The notes under the pieces were generated by a model. It was given only the letters and a program-made list of their open reading frames with translations, was not told the DNA's origin and searched no databases. Shown in pieces: positions 1 through 6,508 of a DNA stretch of 41,151 nucleotides (position 1 is the first letter of the stretch; every line of letters begins with the position of its first letter). The stretch is from JAUWZS01 sp964423085 (GTDB lineage: Archaea > Aenigmatarchaeota > Aenigmatarchaeia > CG10238-14 > SCSR01), in the NCBI GenBank assembly GCA_964423085.1, contig CAYRDB010000001.1, forward strand, positions 1 through 41,151, given 5' to 3'. The translations under genes and the position numbers were made by a program.

Positions 1-971
1 GAACCTGTTCCAGATATGTCACAGCTTACCGGATATGTCTTCTCTACTGCGTTAGTAGCGCCGACAACTATGTCGGATCCAACTACTGTACCGTCAGTAA
101 GAGCTCTGACATCTGTCAGCTTCACGGTCAAACTGATGGATGTGAACGAATAGTCACTTCCCTCGTTTATGACCTGAGTGCCAACTGTATTTCCAGCTGC
201 GTCCTTGACTATTACTCTCGCCCATGCGTTGTCGCTACCCAAATCTGAGTAGACAGAGTAATCTCCATACACAACTGGGTCTGTTGCCGAAGCTGTTCCC
301 ACAGATCCTGCCAACATCTTTACCTGGTCTGTGCCAAGTCCAACTATCTGGAATGGCTTACCAAGAAGCTGTATGTTGATTGGATATGTGTACTCTGGAC
401 TGGCTATAGTACCCAGTCCACTCTTTGAACTGAGGTCCAAAGCCTTCTTGAATACATACTGGTATTTCAGCACGTTTGTTGGGACTACCAACGTCTGCGT
501 ACCGTTTATACCTGCTGTATTGAAGTCGTGACTTGTGTATATAGCATCTGCTGTAGTATTCGCTAATGAGATTGTCTCATAGTAGTCGTAAGTGTTTCCA
601 GCCCAACTTATCGTTGACGTAGTCAACTTGTCGTAGTGGAAACTCCTTATCGTACCTGGGAACGTGTCGTCTATGTATCCTTTTTGGATTGCTATTGTGT
701 CCTTTACGAGTCCGTCAACGTCAACGGCAGAGCCTGGACATGATTTGCTGGTAGTTGTCTCACCGACTTCTGCAAGTCTTGTAGCGAGGTCAACTGCGCC
801 TACCACGTCGGATACCGCAGCGTCCGAACCTATTACTACGTAAGCGTCCAAAGTCCCGTCAGCACCTGCCAAGAAAGCTGGGTAGCTTCCGAGTTCAGCT
901 GCCAATACTGGACTTGTCGCTGTCAGTAGCGCCATTAATGCAGTCAAAAAGCCTGCGATTAATTTTTTCAT
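1..971 (-). CDS. S-layer protein, N-terminal part (runs off the left edge)
   Basis: The minus-strand frame is open from an ATG at 971 to the window edge, about 323 codons with no stop. The product starts with a basic MKKLIAGFL signal peptide ending near a VLAAE cleavage site. It continues with LGSYPAFL and a Asp/Ala/Val-rich segment (DAYVVIGSDAAVSDVVGAVDLATRLAE), the pattern of the archaeal S-layer N-terminal domain as in methanogen S-layer proteins. The rest is Thr/Ser/Tyr-rich with glycosylation-type N-x-T/S sites and few charged residues, as expected of a secreted lattice protein. An in-frame ATG at 989 is possible, but 971 gives the typical signal peptide and has GGGAT just ahead. A strong TATA box and a folded leader lie upstream. 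The family call is from recognition, and the C-terminus is not visible. Confidence 0.8.
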   Translation of the reverse strand, partial: MKKLIAGFLTALMALLTATSPVLAAELGSYPAFLAGADGTLDAYVVIGSDAAVSDVVGAVDLATRLAEVGETTTSKSCPGSAVDVDGLVKDTIAIQKGYIDDTFPGTIRSFHYDKLTTSTISWAGNTYDYYETISLANTTADAIYTSHDFNTAGINGTQTLVVPTNVLKYQYVFKKALDLSSKSGLGTIASPEYTYPINIQLLGKPFQIVGLGTDQVKMLAGSVGTASATDPVVYGDYSVYSDLGSDNAWARVIVKDAAGNTVGTQVINEGSDYSFTSISLTVKLTDVRALTDGTVVGSDIVVGATNAVEKTYPVSCDISGTG

Positions 972-996
972 TTTTATCCCTTTGTACATTTCTTTT

Positions 997-1048
997 CACA
1001 GTCTCACACCGTTTCCGAGCGAAAGCTCGAAGCCGGTACTCCCCTGTG
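997..1048 (-). promoter_or_regulatory. Three-tier hairpin in the S-layer mRNA leader
   Basis: Nested inverted repeats: CACAG 997-1001 with CTGTG 1044-1048, ACCG 1008-1011 with CGGT 1034-1037, and CGAGC 1016-1020 with GCTCG 1025-1029, around a 4-nt loop. The two internal loops are symmetric (6/6 and 4/4). Read in the minus (mRNA) sense they can be filled by G-U wobbles and tandem G-A pairs, whereas the plus-sense loops are mostly pyrimidine mismatches. The hairpin starts about 10 nt after the predicted transcription start and ends about 25 nt before the ATG. A role in mRNA stability or regulation is inferred. Confidence 0.5.
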
Positions 1049-1082
1049 CTTGGGAAATCTAAAATTAACTTCGTTTTACATG

Positions 1083-1089
1083 GTATATA
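1083..1089 (-). promoter_or_regulatory. TATA box of the S-layer gene
   Basis: The minus-strand reading is TTTTTATATACC. A start about 25 nt downstream (near 1060) gives a leader of about 88 nt containing the hairpin. The 310-bp stretch 972-1281 otherwise holds no ORF I can support, only AT-rich spacer and a short GAAGG/CCTTC repeat near 1119-1141. Confidence 0.5.
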
Positions 1090-1281
1090 AAAATTGAATG
1101 AAACGATTTACGGGCGTTAGAAGGTGTTTCCTGGAAGCCTTCAAAATAGGCTATAATAACATAATAAGAACTTCAATTGTTTCTAAACGTATTTTAGGAC
1201 TTTATTTCATAAAATAAGACTTAAAATAGCTTTTTGCTCTATGATTTCGCGCTCGGCGTTGTTCGGTGCTGAAACCATCGT

Positions 1282-2196
1282 TCACGGATTCAGTTTCTTC
1301 TTCACGTTCCTGAGTATGTTCGTCCTGCCCCTGCGTTCGGTTTCAACAAGCCCCCTGTCTGCAAGGCTCTTGACAACCCTGCTCACCTTGGCTTTGGAGA
1401 GGTTGGTCAGGTTGACCACCTGCTTCTGCTTGACTTCGCCCTCCTTTGAAATCACGTCCATTACCTTACGCTCGTACTCGTCAAGGACTGAAAGAACTAC
1501 ATTCTTCGACCTCCTGAGATAAAGGACTATTATTATCCCGACTACAGCGGCAAAGCTGCCGCCAAGGAGTATGAAATGGCTCATCCTGAACTGGAACCAT
1601 GCGGGCGGATCGACGCGCTCGTAGAGAACGTCGAACTTTATGGCGTCCGAAGATATGTCTTTGAGGTTCCAGATGATTATTATGCTGTCGCCCATTATGT
1701 GCGCGGATGCGTTCTGCGTGTAGGATATTATGCTGGAGCTTATGTCATCGCCCGTAAGAAGCGTGTTCTGGGGGAGCCTTATTGTGGCTGAAACGTGGTT
1801 TACGGATATTTTAGGACCGAGTGATGCGCTGAAATAGTACTTGTCATCCAAGGACTTTACAAAATCGTCTGTCGTAAAGTTGATTCTCAGCTCCTTCTTT
1901 GTCTCAGTGAGACCGAGGTCGCAGTATATGGAGCTAGTGCCGCTTGTTGCAACATCGCAATCCGCATAGAGGGCGTTGGTGTCGAACTGGAAATTCTCTA
2001 CCTTCCCTATGATATTCATCGAGAAAGTGTCCTCCGGCTTTTCAAAGTTCATCACAAGCTGGACATTGCTCCTTCCGCTCTCCTCTATCTGAACGTCTAT
2101 CTTGTAGAACTCTACGCCCGGATTGGCAGAAACCGCTGATGAAATTGCGGCGAACATAGACAAAAACGCGACAACGCACAACACACGCTTAATCAA
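1282..2196 (-). CDS. Membrane-anchored winged-helix transcriptional regulator
   Basis: 304 residues. The layout is an N-terminal signal segment, an outside beta-rich domain of about 175 residues, one membrane helix near residues 207-227 (HFILLGGSFAAVVGIII), and a cytoplasmic winged helix-turn-helix at about 236-300 (DEYERKVMDVI, then VVNLTNLSKAKVSRVVKSL). This matches archaeal membrane-associated trans-regulators (COG2512-like): an outside sensor joined to a MarR/IclR-like DNA-binding tail. I chose TTG at 2196 because a perfect GGAGGTG (2206-2212) sits 9 nt ahead; the GTG at 2208 lies inside that site. It is codirectional with the S-layer gene and about 310 bp upstream of it, so control of envelope genes is a reasonable inference. 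Ligand and targets are unknown. Confidence 0.75.
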   Translation of the reverse strand: MIKRVLCVVAFLSMFAAISSAVSANPGVEFYKIDVQIEESGRSNVQLVMNFEKPEDTFSMNIIGKVENFQFDTNALYADCDVATSGTSSIYCDLGLTETKKELRINFTTDDFVKSLDDKYYFSASLGPKISVNHVSATIRLPQNTLLTGDDISSSIISYTQNASAHIMGDSIIIIWNLKDISSDAIKFDVLYERVDPPAWFQFRMSHFILLGGSFAAVVGIIIVLYLRRSKNVVLSVLDEYERKVMDVISKEGEVKQKQVVNLTNLSKAKVSRVVKSLADRGLVETERRGRTNILRNVKKKLNP

Positions 2197-2252
2197 TATA
2201 TTGTCCACCTCCAGGCAATTATAGATGGTCGGGGCTAGTTTTTATGTCTAAC

Positions 2253-3290
2253 TCAATCGTCGACAAGAATGTCTATGTTAGCGCCGCAGTACGGGCACTT
2301 GTTCTTTGAAAGGTGAACTTCCTCGACCATGCCGCCAAACCTCTTGACCACGAGCTCGCGGCAGTTGTAGCAGTATGTGTTCTCGTCGTCATGGCCTGGG
2401 ACATTCCCTATGTACACATAGCGCAGACCCATCTTCCTGGCTTCTGAAATGCACTTTTCTAGGGTCGAAACCGGGGTCGGAGGCAGCTCCATCAGCTTGA
2501 AGCTGGGCGTGAACTGGATGAAGTGAAGGGGGGTGCTCGATGTGAGGTTCGTGTTTATGTGCTCTGCCAGCTTGCTGGAGAGCTCAATGCTGTCGCCTAT
2601 CTGGGGTATAATCAGATTGGTTATCTCGAGAGGCACCCTCTGCTTCTTTATCTGCTTTAGAGTGTCGTATATCGGCTGGACGTCCGGCACGGACATGAAC
2701 TTTTTGTAGAACTCCGGATCAAGAGAAGCCTTCACGTCGACCACAACAGCGTCCAGATACTTTGATATCTTCTTTATCGCATCTTCGGATATGTATCCGT
2801 TTGTGACAAAAACGTTCATGAGGTTGTTCCTTTTGGCGAGCTTTGCGGTCTTGTACGCAAACTCGAAGAACATTGTGGGCTCGGTGTAAGTGTAGGCTAT
2901 CGTCTTGCAGTTGCTCTTTTCAGCCATCTGAACAACTTCCTCGGGCGTGTAGTCCTTTCCGGGAATCGTATCCGGATTGCTGTATAGGGGCTGGCTTATT
3001 TCGGAATTTATGCAAAACTGGCATTTGAAGTTGCAGCCGACCGAAGATATCGAAAAGGCGGACGAACCTGGATAGAAGTGGAAGAAGGGCTTCTTCTCTA
3101 TGGGGTCCACGCTGGTGGATACCAGCTTTCCGTAGTTGAGTGCGTACAGGGTGTTGTCCTTGTTAACCCTGACCTGGCAGAAGCCGCGCTTGTCCTTGGC
3201 TATGAAGCACTTTCTCGCGCAAAGCCCGCATCGTATGCCGTTCCTTTCTTTCTCCCAAAACATAGCTTCGTGCATGCTGTCATTTGCCAA
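2253..3290 (-). CDS. amrS: AmmeMemoRadiSam-system radical SAM protein
   Basis: 345 residues with the radical-SAM cluster motif at Cys86, Cys90 and Cys93 (GCNFKCQFC). An N-terminal Cys set (C21, C24, C28, C38) and a C-terminal pair of CxxC motifs (CYNC and CPYC) probably bind metal. This order is typical of the PflA-like enzymes (COG1180) of the AmmeMemoRadiSam trio, whose substrate is unknown. The AMMECR1 partner is present at 6509-7111; no Memo gene is in the window. The start is TTG 3290, preceded by GTGAT with 4 nt spacing, the same site layout seen for S17e and the pilin-like genes. ATG 3275 is the alternative. A TATA-like TTATAAG lies at about 3331-3338. Confidence 0.85.
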   Translation of the reverse strand: MANDSMHEAMFWEKERNGIRCGLCARKCFIAKDKRGFCQVRVNKDNTLYALNYGKLVSTSVDPIEKKPFFHFYPGSSAFSISSVGCNFKCQFCINSEISQPLYSNPDTIPGKDYTPEEVVQMAEKSNCKTIAYTYTEPTMFFEFAYKTAKLAKRNNLMNVFVTNGYISEDAIKKISKYLDAVVVDVKASLDPEFYKKFMSVPDVQPIYDTLKQIKKQRVPLEITNLIIPQIGDSIELSSKLAEHINTNLTSSTPLHFIQFTPSFKLMELPPTPVSTLEKCISEARKMGLRYVYIGNVPGHDDENTYCYNCRELVVKRFGGMVEEVHLSKNKCPYCGANIDILVDD

Positions 3291-3400
3291 TCAAATCACG
3301 TCCACCTAAGGTAGTATGAGCCAAAAATCATCTTATAACGACCGACCACCAACAGAGTTAAATATTATATTGGCAGTTCATAGTAATATAGGTTAATTTC

Positions 3401-3487
3401 GCCTCAGTAGCTTAGTTGGTGGAGCATCCGCCTCGTACGGATTGCCAAGAAAGCGGAAGGCCGCGAGTTCGACTCTCGCCTGAGGCT
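3401..3487 (+). tRNA. tRNA-Thr(CGT) with a 14-nt intron
   Basis: The acceptor stem GCCTCAG (3401-3407) pairs with CTGAGGC (3480-3486), with T discriminator 3487 and no encoded CCA. The anticodon stem is 3427-3431 with 3453-3457, and the anticodon CGT is at 3434-3436. The intron is 3438-3451, between positions 37 and 38, and ends CAAGAA. Apart from the intron the gene closely resembles tRNA-Thr(TGT) at 22249. An AT-rich TATA-like element lies at about 3357-3368. The next ORF starts 17 nt after the tRNA. Confidence 0.92.
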
Positions 3488-3504
3488 TGGGAGAGATGAT
3501 AAAA

Positions 3505-3813
3505 ATGGATGTCATTTTGCATGTGGACGGCGGAAATTTCTCAAAGCTGAAGGAGAAGCTTCTTACAGACGAGACCGTTAACAGGGCTAGCATAGTTTTC
3601 AAGGATGCAAAGCAGTTCGGAAAGGAAGGTGGGTATTTTTGCGTGATAACAGGCACAGATGAAAGGTGCAAAAAGGCTTTGGAAATCGCAAAGGGTCAGG
3701 ACGGAGAGTGCCTGGGCGAGCAGGTAGACGACGAAGAAAGGGATAAAATATTAAAAATCCTAAAAGAAGAAGAAGATAAGGCAATCGACGGATTCGGGAG
3801 CATATTCGGATGA
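3505..3813 (+). CDS. Small hypothetical protein between two tRNA genes
   Basis: 102 residues starting MDVILHVDGGNFSKL. I do not recognise the family. It reads as a compact alpha/beta domain: a beta strand, a long helix, VNRASIVF, GGYFCVITG, and an acidic helical tail ending DGFGSIFG. No signal peptide or membrane segment. I chose ATG 3505 because GAGATGAT lies 4 nt ahead, like the GTGAT sites of other genes here; ATG 3496 is in frame and possible. It starts 17 nt after tRNA-Thr and its stop lies 1 nt before tRNA-Gly, so all three are probably one transcript and the mRNA ends are set by tRNA processing. A role in RNA metabolism is only suggested by position. Confidence 0.7.
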   Translation: MDVILHVDGGNFSKLKEKLLTDETVNRASIVFKDAKQFGKEGGYFCVITGTDERCKKALEIAKGQDGECLGEQVDDEERDKILKILKEEEDKAIDGFGSIFG

Positions 3814-3814
3814 G

Positions 3815-3906
3815 GCGGATGTGGTCCAGCCTGGTTAAGATACTGACGATATAATCGGTAGAACCTTGCCAAGGCAGCGACGCGGGTTCAAATCCCGCCA
3901 TCCGCA
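3815..3906 (+). tRNA. tRNA-Gly(GCC) with an 18-nt intron at position 29/30
   Basis: The acceptor stem GCGGATG (3815-3821) pairs with CATCCGC (3899-3905), with A73 at 3906. Removing 3846-3863 restores a five-pair anticodon stem CTGCC/GGCAG with anticodon GCC (3868-3870). The intron thus splits the 5' strand of the anticodon stem, a noncanonical site. The precursor can fold as a bulge-helix-bulge: outer helix TAAG/CTTG, central helix ATAC/GTAG (3 of 4 pairs), bulges TG|A and AA|C, and intron stem CGAT/ATCG with an ATA loop. Confidence 0.88.
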
Positions 3907-3994
3907 TCCCTCTTTCTGGTGATAATAAATAGTGAAAAACTTATATTCATAGTAAACAGAAGTTAATTTAGAAAAGCCTTGAGAGGTCAATCAA

Positions 3995-4480
3995 ATGGCT
4001 ATTTTTGGAAGAAAGAGCGCAAAAAAGGAGTTTGTTCCGCCTGTGGACGTAAAGGAGATTTCTGAAATGTCGTTCAACAGGCAGCCTATTGAGCATAGGA
4101 GCAGAGCCGAAGAGTTCGTTCCCAGAGAGTCTCCGCAGGACATGGCTCTTGCGCCTGTTTTCATAAAGCTCACAAAGTACAGGCAGGTGTTGAGCGCGCT
4201 CAACCAGCTAAAAATGAATGTGAATCTTATAAAGAACCAAGTGGCAGTGATGGGCGAGCTTGACAAGCTCAGGGACGAGAATATAAAGCTCCTAAAGTCT
4301 GCGCTAGGAAAGGTTGACGAGAGGCTGGCTTCTTTGGATTCCAGCTTCATGAGACCGTCTGGGTATGAGGACGACCTTCCAGAAGCTAGAAGGAACGAGG
4401 TTGACAGCCTCGACTGCACAATAGACGACCTAAAAAGCCAGATAGACAACCTTAGGTCAGAAGTAGAGACCGCTTACTGA
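3995..4480 (+). CDS. Coiled-coil protein of unknown function
   Basis: 161 residues, soluble. The first 45 or so are basic and probably flexible (MAIFGRKSAKKEF). Then comes LAPVFIKLTKYRQVLSALNQ and a long heptad-rich helix (about residues 60-110), with a second short coiled coil at the acidic end (IDDLKSQIDNLRSEVE). I do not recognise a named family. The shape suggests an oligomeric scaffold. The start ATG 3995 has GAGGTCAAT ahead. A TATA-like CTTATATTC lies at about 3939-3947, giving a leader of roughly 25 nt. It is a single gene between tRNA-Gly and the homing endonuclease. Confidence 0.72.
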   Translation: MAIFGRKSAKKEFVPPVDVKEISEMSFNRQPIEHRSRAEEFVPRESPQDMALAPVFIKLTKYRQVLSALNQLKMNVNLIKNQVAVMGELDKLRDENIKLLKSALGKVDERLASLDSSFMRPSGYEDDLPEARRNEVDSLDCTIDDLKSQIDNLRSEVETAY

Positions 4481-4543
4481 ATTTAGGAAATCATCGGAAT
4501 TCTTCGGAAGTGACCATTCCAAAAAGAGTATTGTTATCATAAC

Positions 4544-4560
4544 CCACCTATAGATGGTGG
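4544..4560 (+). promoter_or_regulatory. Hairpin that masks the endonuclease ribosome-binding site
   Basis: CCACC (4544-4548) and GGTGG (4556-4560) form a 5-bp stem with a 7-nt loop. GGTGG is also the Shine-Dalgarno site, 4 nt ahead of ATG 4565. In the folded mRNA the site would be paired, which would keep translation low. The sequence is direct; the effect is inferred. Confidence 0.45.
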
Positions 4561-4564
4561 ATAT

Positions 4565-5254
4565 ATGTCGACCGTGTCAAATATTGGAAGCGGGAGGCAT
4601 ATCACTTATTCATTACCTCAGCACTTTATCAACGAAGATTTAGCTCTGCTTATCGGGCTACACGCAGGCGATGGGTTCATATCACATGGTATCTGGGGAT
4701 TGAGGTGCAACATTCGAGACAAAAATATGTATCAGATGATATTACGACTTATCCGCAAAGTTCTTGGAGTAGAACCGAATATAGGATTGTGGAACAACGC
4801 ATTTGAGATAAGGAGCGGTCAAAAACAAGTTGTTGACTTCTTTAAAACTTATGGATTCTTAGAAGGTAAGAAAGCTTATGACGCTAAAATACCAGACGCA
4901 TTAGCTTTTTCCAAAAATCCTAAAATTATAAAGGGTGTTCTAAGAGGCCTTTTCAGTTCCGATGGCAGTTTCAGCTTTCAGAGAAGATGCCATAGTCCAA
5001 GAATAGATTTTACAGTCAGAAGTGAAATTCTGAGAAATCAATTCATATATCTAGCTTCTAACATTGGGTTCTCGCTCAACAAGTGCGATCCTATGAGGGT
5101 TAGTAGAGGGTATACAATCAACTCCACTGGAAAATTTTTCAATGCCAATCTTACATCTAAAGCGTCAGTGGTAAAATGGATGAAAAAAGTGGGTACAATT
5201 TGTGACAGCCATGTTAAAAGATATGATAGATGGAAATCTTTCAAAATTGTGTAG
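4565..5254 (+). CDS. LAGLIDADG homing endonuclease, free-standing
   Basis: 229 residues with two LAGLIDADG motifs: LLIGLHAGDGF (catalytic Asp36) and VLRGLFSSDGSF (Asp133). Spacing and length fit a single-chain, pseudo-symmetric enzyme, and both acidic residues are kept, so it may be active. Codon use is visibly AT-richer than in the neighbours, which suggests recent arrival. It is not inside an intron or an intein: it has its own ATG, lies between the coiled-coil gene and tRNA-Leu(CAA), and stops 38 nt before that intron-bearing tRNA. Its target cannot be told from sequence; a tRNA or rRNA gene site is the usual choice in archaea. Confidence 0.88.
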   Translation: MSTVSNIGSGRHITYSLPQHFINEDLALLIGLHAGDGFISHGIWGLRCNIRDKNMYQMILRLIRKVLGVEPNIGLWNNAFEIRSGQKQVVDFFKTYGFLEGKKAYDAKIPDALAFSKNPKIIKGVLRGLFSSDGSFSFQRRCHSPRIDFTVRSEILRNQFIYLASNIGFSLNKCDPMRVSRGYTINSTGKFFNANLTSKASVVKWMKKVGTICDSHVKRYDRWKSFKIV

Positions 5255-5292
5255 CTATTTTTATTAATAACAATCTATTATGTGAATATAAA

Positions 5293-5412
5293 GCGGGGGT
5301 CCCATAGCCGGTCAATTGGGCCGCGCTCAAGCTTTGCTTGAGCTTTGACTCAAGATGAAATAAGAAACGCGGTGGCTTAGTGCCTTCGTGGGTTCGAATC
5401 CCACCCCCTGCA
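5293..5412 (+). tRNA. tRNA-Leu(CAA) with a 35-nt intron
   Basis: The acceptor stem GCGGGGG (5293-5299) pairs with CCCCTGC ending at 5411, with A73 at 5412. A long variable arm marks it as type II. The anticodon CAA is 5328-5330. The intron is 5332-5366, between 37 and 38. Inside it CTTGAG (5337-5342) can pair with the exon anticodon loop CTCAAG (5326-5331) or with an exact copy of CTCAAG in the intron (5349-5354), across a CTTTGA loop. The intron resembles that of tRNA-Trp. An AT-rich element at 5259-5268 is about 28 nt upstream. Confidence 0.9.
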
Positions 5413-5427
5413 TTCAAGGCTGTTTAA

Positions 5428-6168
5428 ATGAAAATCAGATTCCTTGGCACAAACGGATGGTACAGCTCTAGCACAGGACTGACACCTTGCGTGCTCATAG
5501 ACTCGGAAGAGGGATACATAGTTCTGGACGCCGGAGAGGGAATACAAAAGCTGGACGAGTATGTGAAGGACAAGCCTGTTTATTTGTTCATCAGCCACTC
5601 CCACCTAGATCACACCCACGGACTGCACATACTCGACAAGTTCTCGTTCAAAGAGCTTACAATAATCGGAAAGCCCGGAATTAAAAAATCGCTTGACACG
5701 CTCGTAAGGCAGCCGTACACATCAGCTCTCAAAGATCTTCCGTACAAGGCGAGCGTACTGGAGGTCGCGGAAGGTGAACACGAATCGCCGCTGAGTTTCA
5801 AGTGTAAAATTTTCGACCACCCGGATCCTTCAATGGGATACAAGTTCCGACTGGAAGGGAAGGAAGTATCATACTGCACTGATATGGGAATGACAGACGA
5901 GCTTGTTGAATTCGTAAAAGGGTCTGACATACTGATATCCGAGTGCGCGTTCGGTTGCGGGGATGAGATAAATCCGGACTGGCCGCATATGAATCCGGAA
6001 ATCGCCGCTAATCTGGCAAAGAGAGCAAATGTGAAAAAGCTTTTTCTAATGCATTTTGACGCATACCGCTACCATACTATTGAACAAAGAAAGAAAGCAG
6101 AAGCTTCTGCAAGAAAAATTTTCAAGAACACGACAGCAACAATAGACGACATGGAAGTAAAAGTTTAG
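5428..6168 (+). CDS. Metallo-beta-lactamase-fold hydrolase, RNase Z-like
   Basis: 246 residues with the fold's metal-binding motif HSHLDH near residues 56-61, a further His in IFDHPDP, the Asp of YCTDMG, and a C-terminal LMHFDAYRY that recalls the HFSxRY motif of RNase Z. It lacks an obvious long exosite arm, so it could be another phosphodiesterase or hydrolase of the family. It starts 15 nt after tRNA-Leu(CAA) with no good Shine-Dalgarno site, so its mRNA is probably released from the tRNA precursor by 3'-end cleavage. If it is RNase Z it would cut its own transcript. Fold is certain, exact activity is not. Confidence 0.78.
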   Translation: MKIRFLGTNGWYSSSTGLTPCVLIDSEEGYIVLDAGEGIQKLDEYVKDKPVYLFISHSHLDHTHGLHILDKFSFKELTIIGKPGIKKSLDTLVRQPYTSALKDLPYKASVLEVAEGEHESPLSFKCKIFDHPDPSMGYKFRLEGKEVSYCTDMGMTDELVEFVKGSDILISECAFGCGDEINPDWPHMNPEIAANLAKRANVKKLFLMHFDAYRYHTIEQRKKAEASARKIFKNTTATIDDMEVKV

Positions 6169-6192
6169 AAAAAAAAATAGAAAAATAAAAAA
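6169..6192 (-). terminator. Oligo-T terminator for the small membrane gene
   Basis: The spacer between the convergent genes ending at 6168 and 6193 is almost all A on plus, which is three T runs on minus just after the stop of the minus gene. This is the usual archaeal T-rich termination signal. Confidence 0.5.
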
Positions 6193-6474
6193 TCAGCGCT
6201 CAAGCAGCGTCTCGTATCCTATGAACAGCGTTCCTACCAGGGCCAGTATCCATCCGACCACGGAAAATATTGTGTCAAGCCAGAGCCCGCTTATGTAAGT
6301 ATATAGTCCCGGAAGCGCCACCGAGTTTATCGTGCCAGCGAACAGGAAGAACACTCCTGCCACAGCAAGCCATCCGAACCCTTTCTCGGAAACCTTCCTT
6401 ATTTTTGCGAACTCCGCCAGAGCGACTATCACCAGGAACGCTATTCCAACGTCAATCAAAGTTGCTCCGAACAT
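6193..6474 (-). CDS. Small membrane protein, three helices
   Basis: 93 residues with hydrophobic segments at about 6-20 (VGIAFLVIVALAEFA), 34-57 (WLAVAGVFFLFAGTINSVAL) and 65-88 (WLDTIFSVVGWILALVGTLFIG). A short charged loop (KIRKVSEKGF) lies between the first two. I do not recognise a family. ATG 6474 is chosen because AGGTG (6481-6485) lies 6 nt ahead; the GTG at 6483 is part of that site. It may be cotranscribed with AMMECR1 (stop at 6509). Confidence 0.65.
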   Translation of the reverse strand: MFGATLIDVGIAFLVIVALAEFAKIRKVSEKGFGWLAVAGVFFLFAGTINSVALPGLYTYISGLWLDTIFSVVGWILALVGTLFIGYETLLER

Positions 6475-6508
6475 TGTGTTCACCTAATCTTATTTTGTAG
6501 AAAGCTCG

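Noticed and set aside
1118..1141. GAAGG/CCTTC inverted repeat as a terminator of the regulator gene
   Set aside because: It lies more than 140 nt beyond the stop at 1282, and no T run follows.
5349..5354. Second CTCAAG in the tRNA-Leu intron as an alternative anticodon
   Set aside because: Using it would need two introns and breaks the 37/38 fold; the single 35-nt intron gives a full tRNA.
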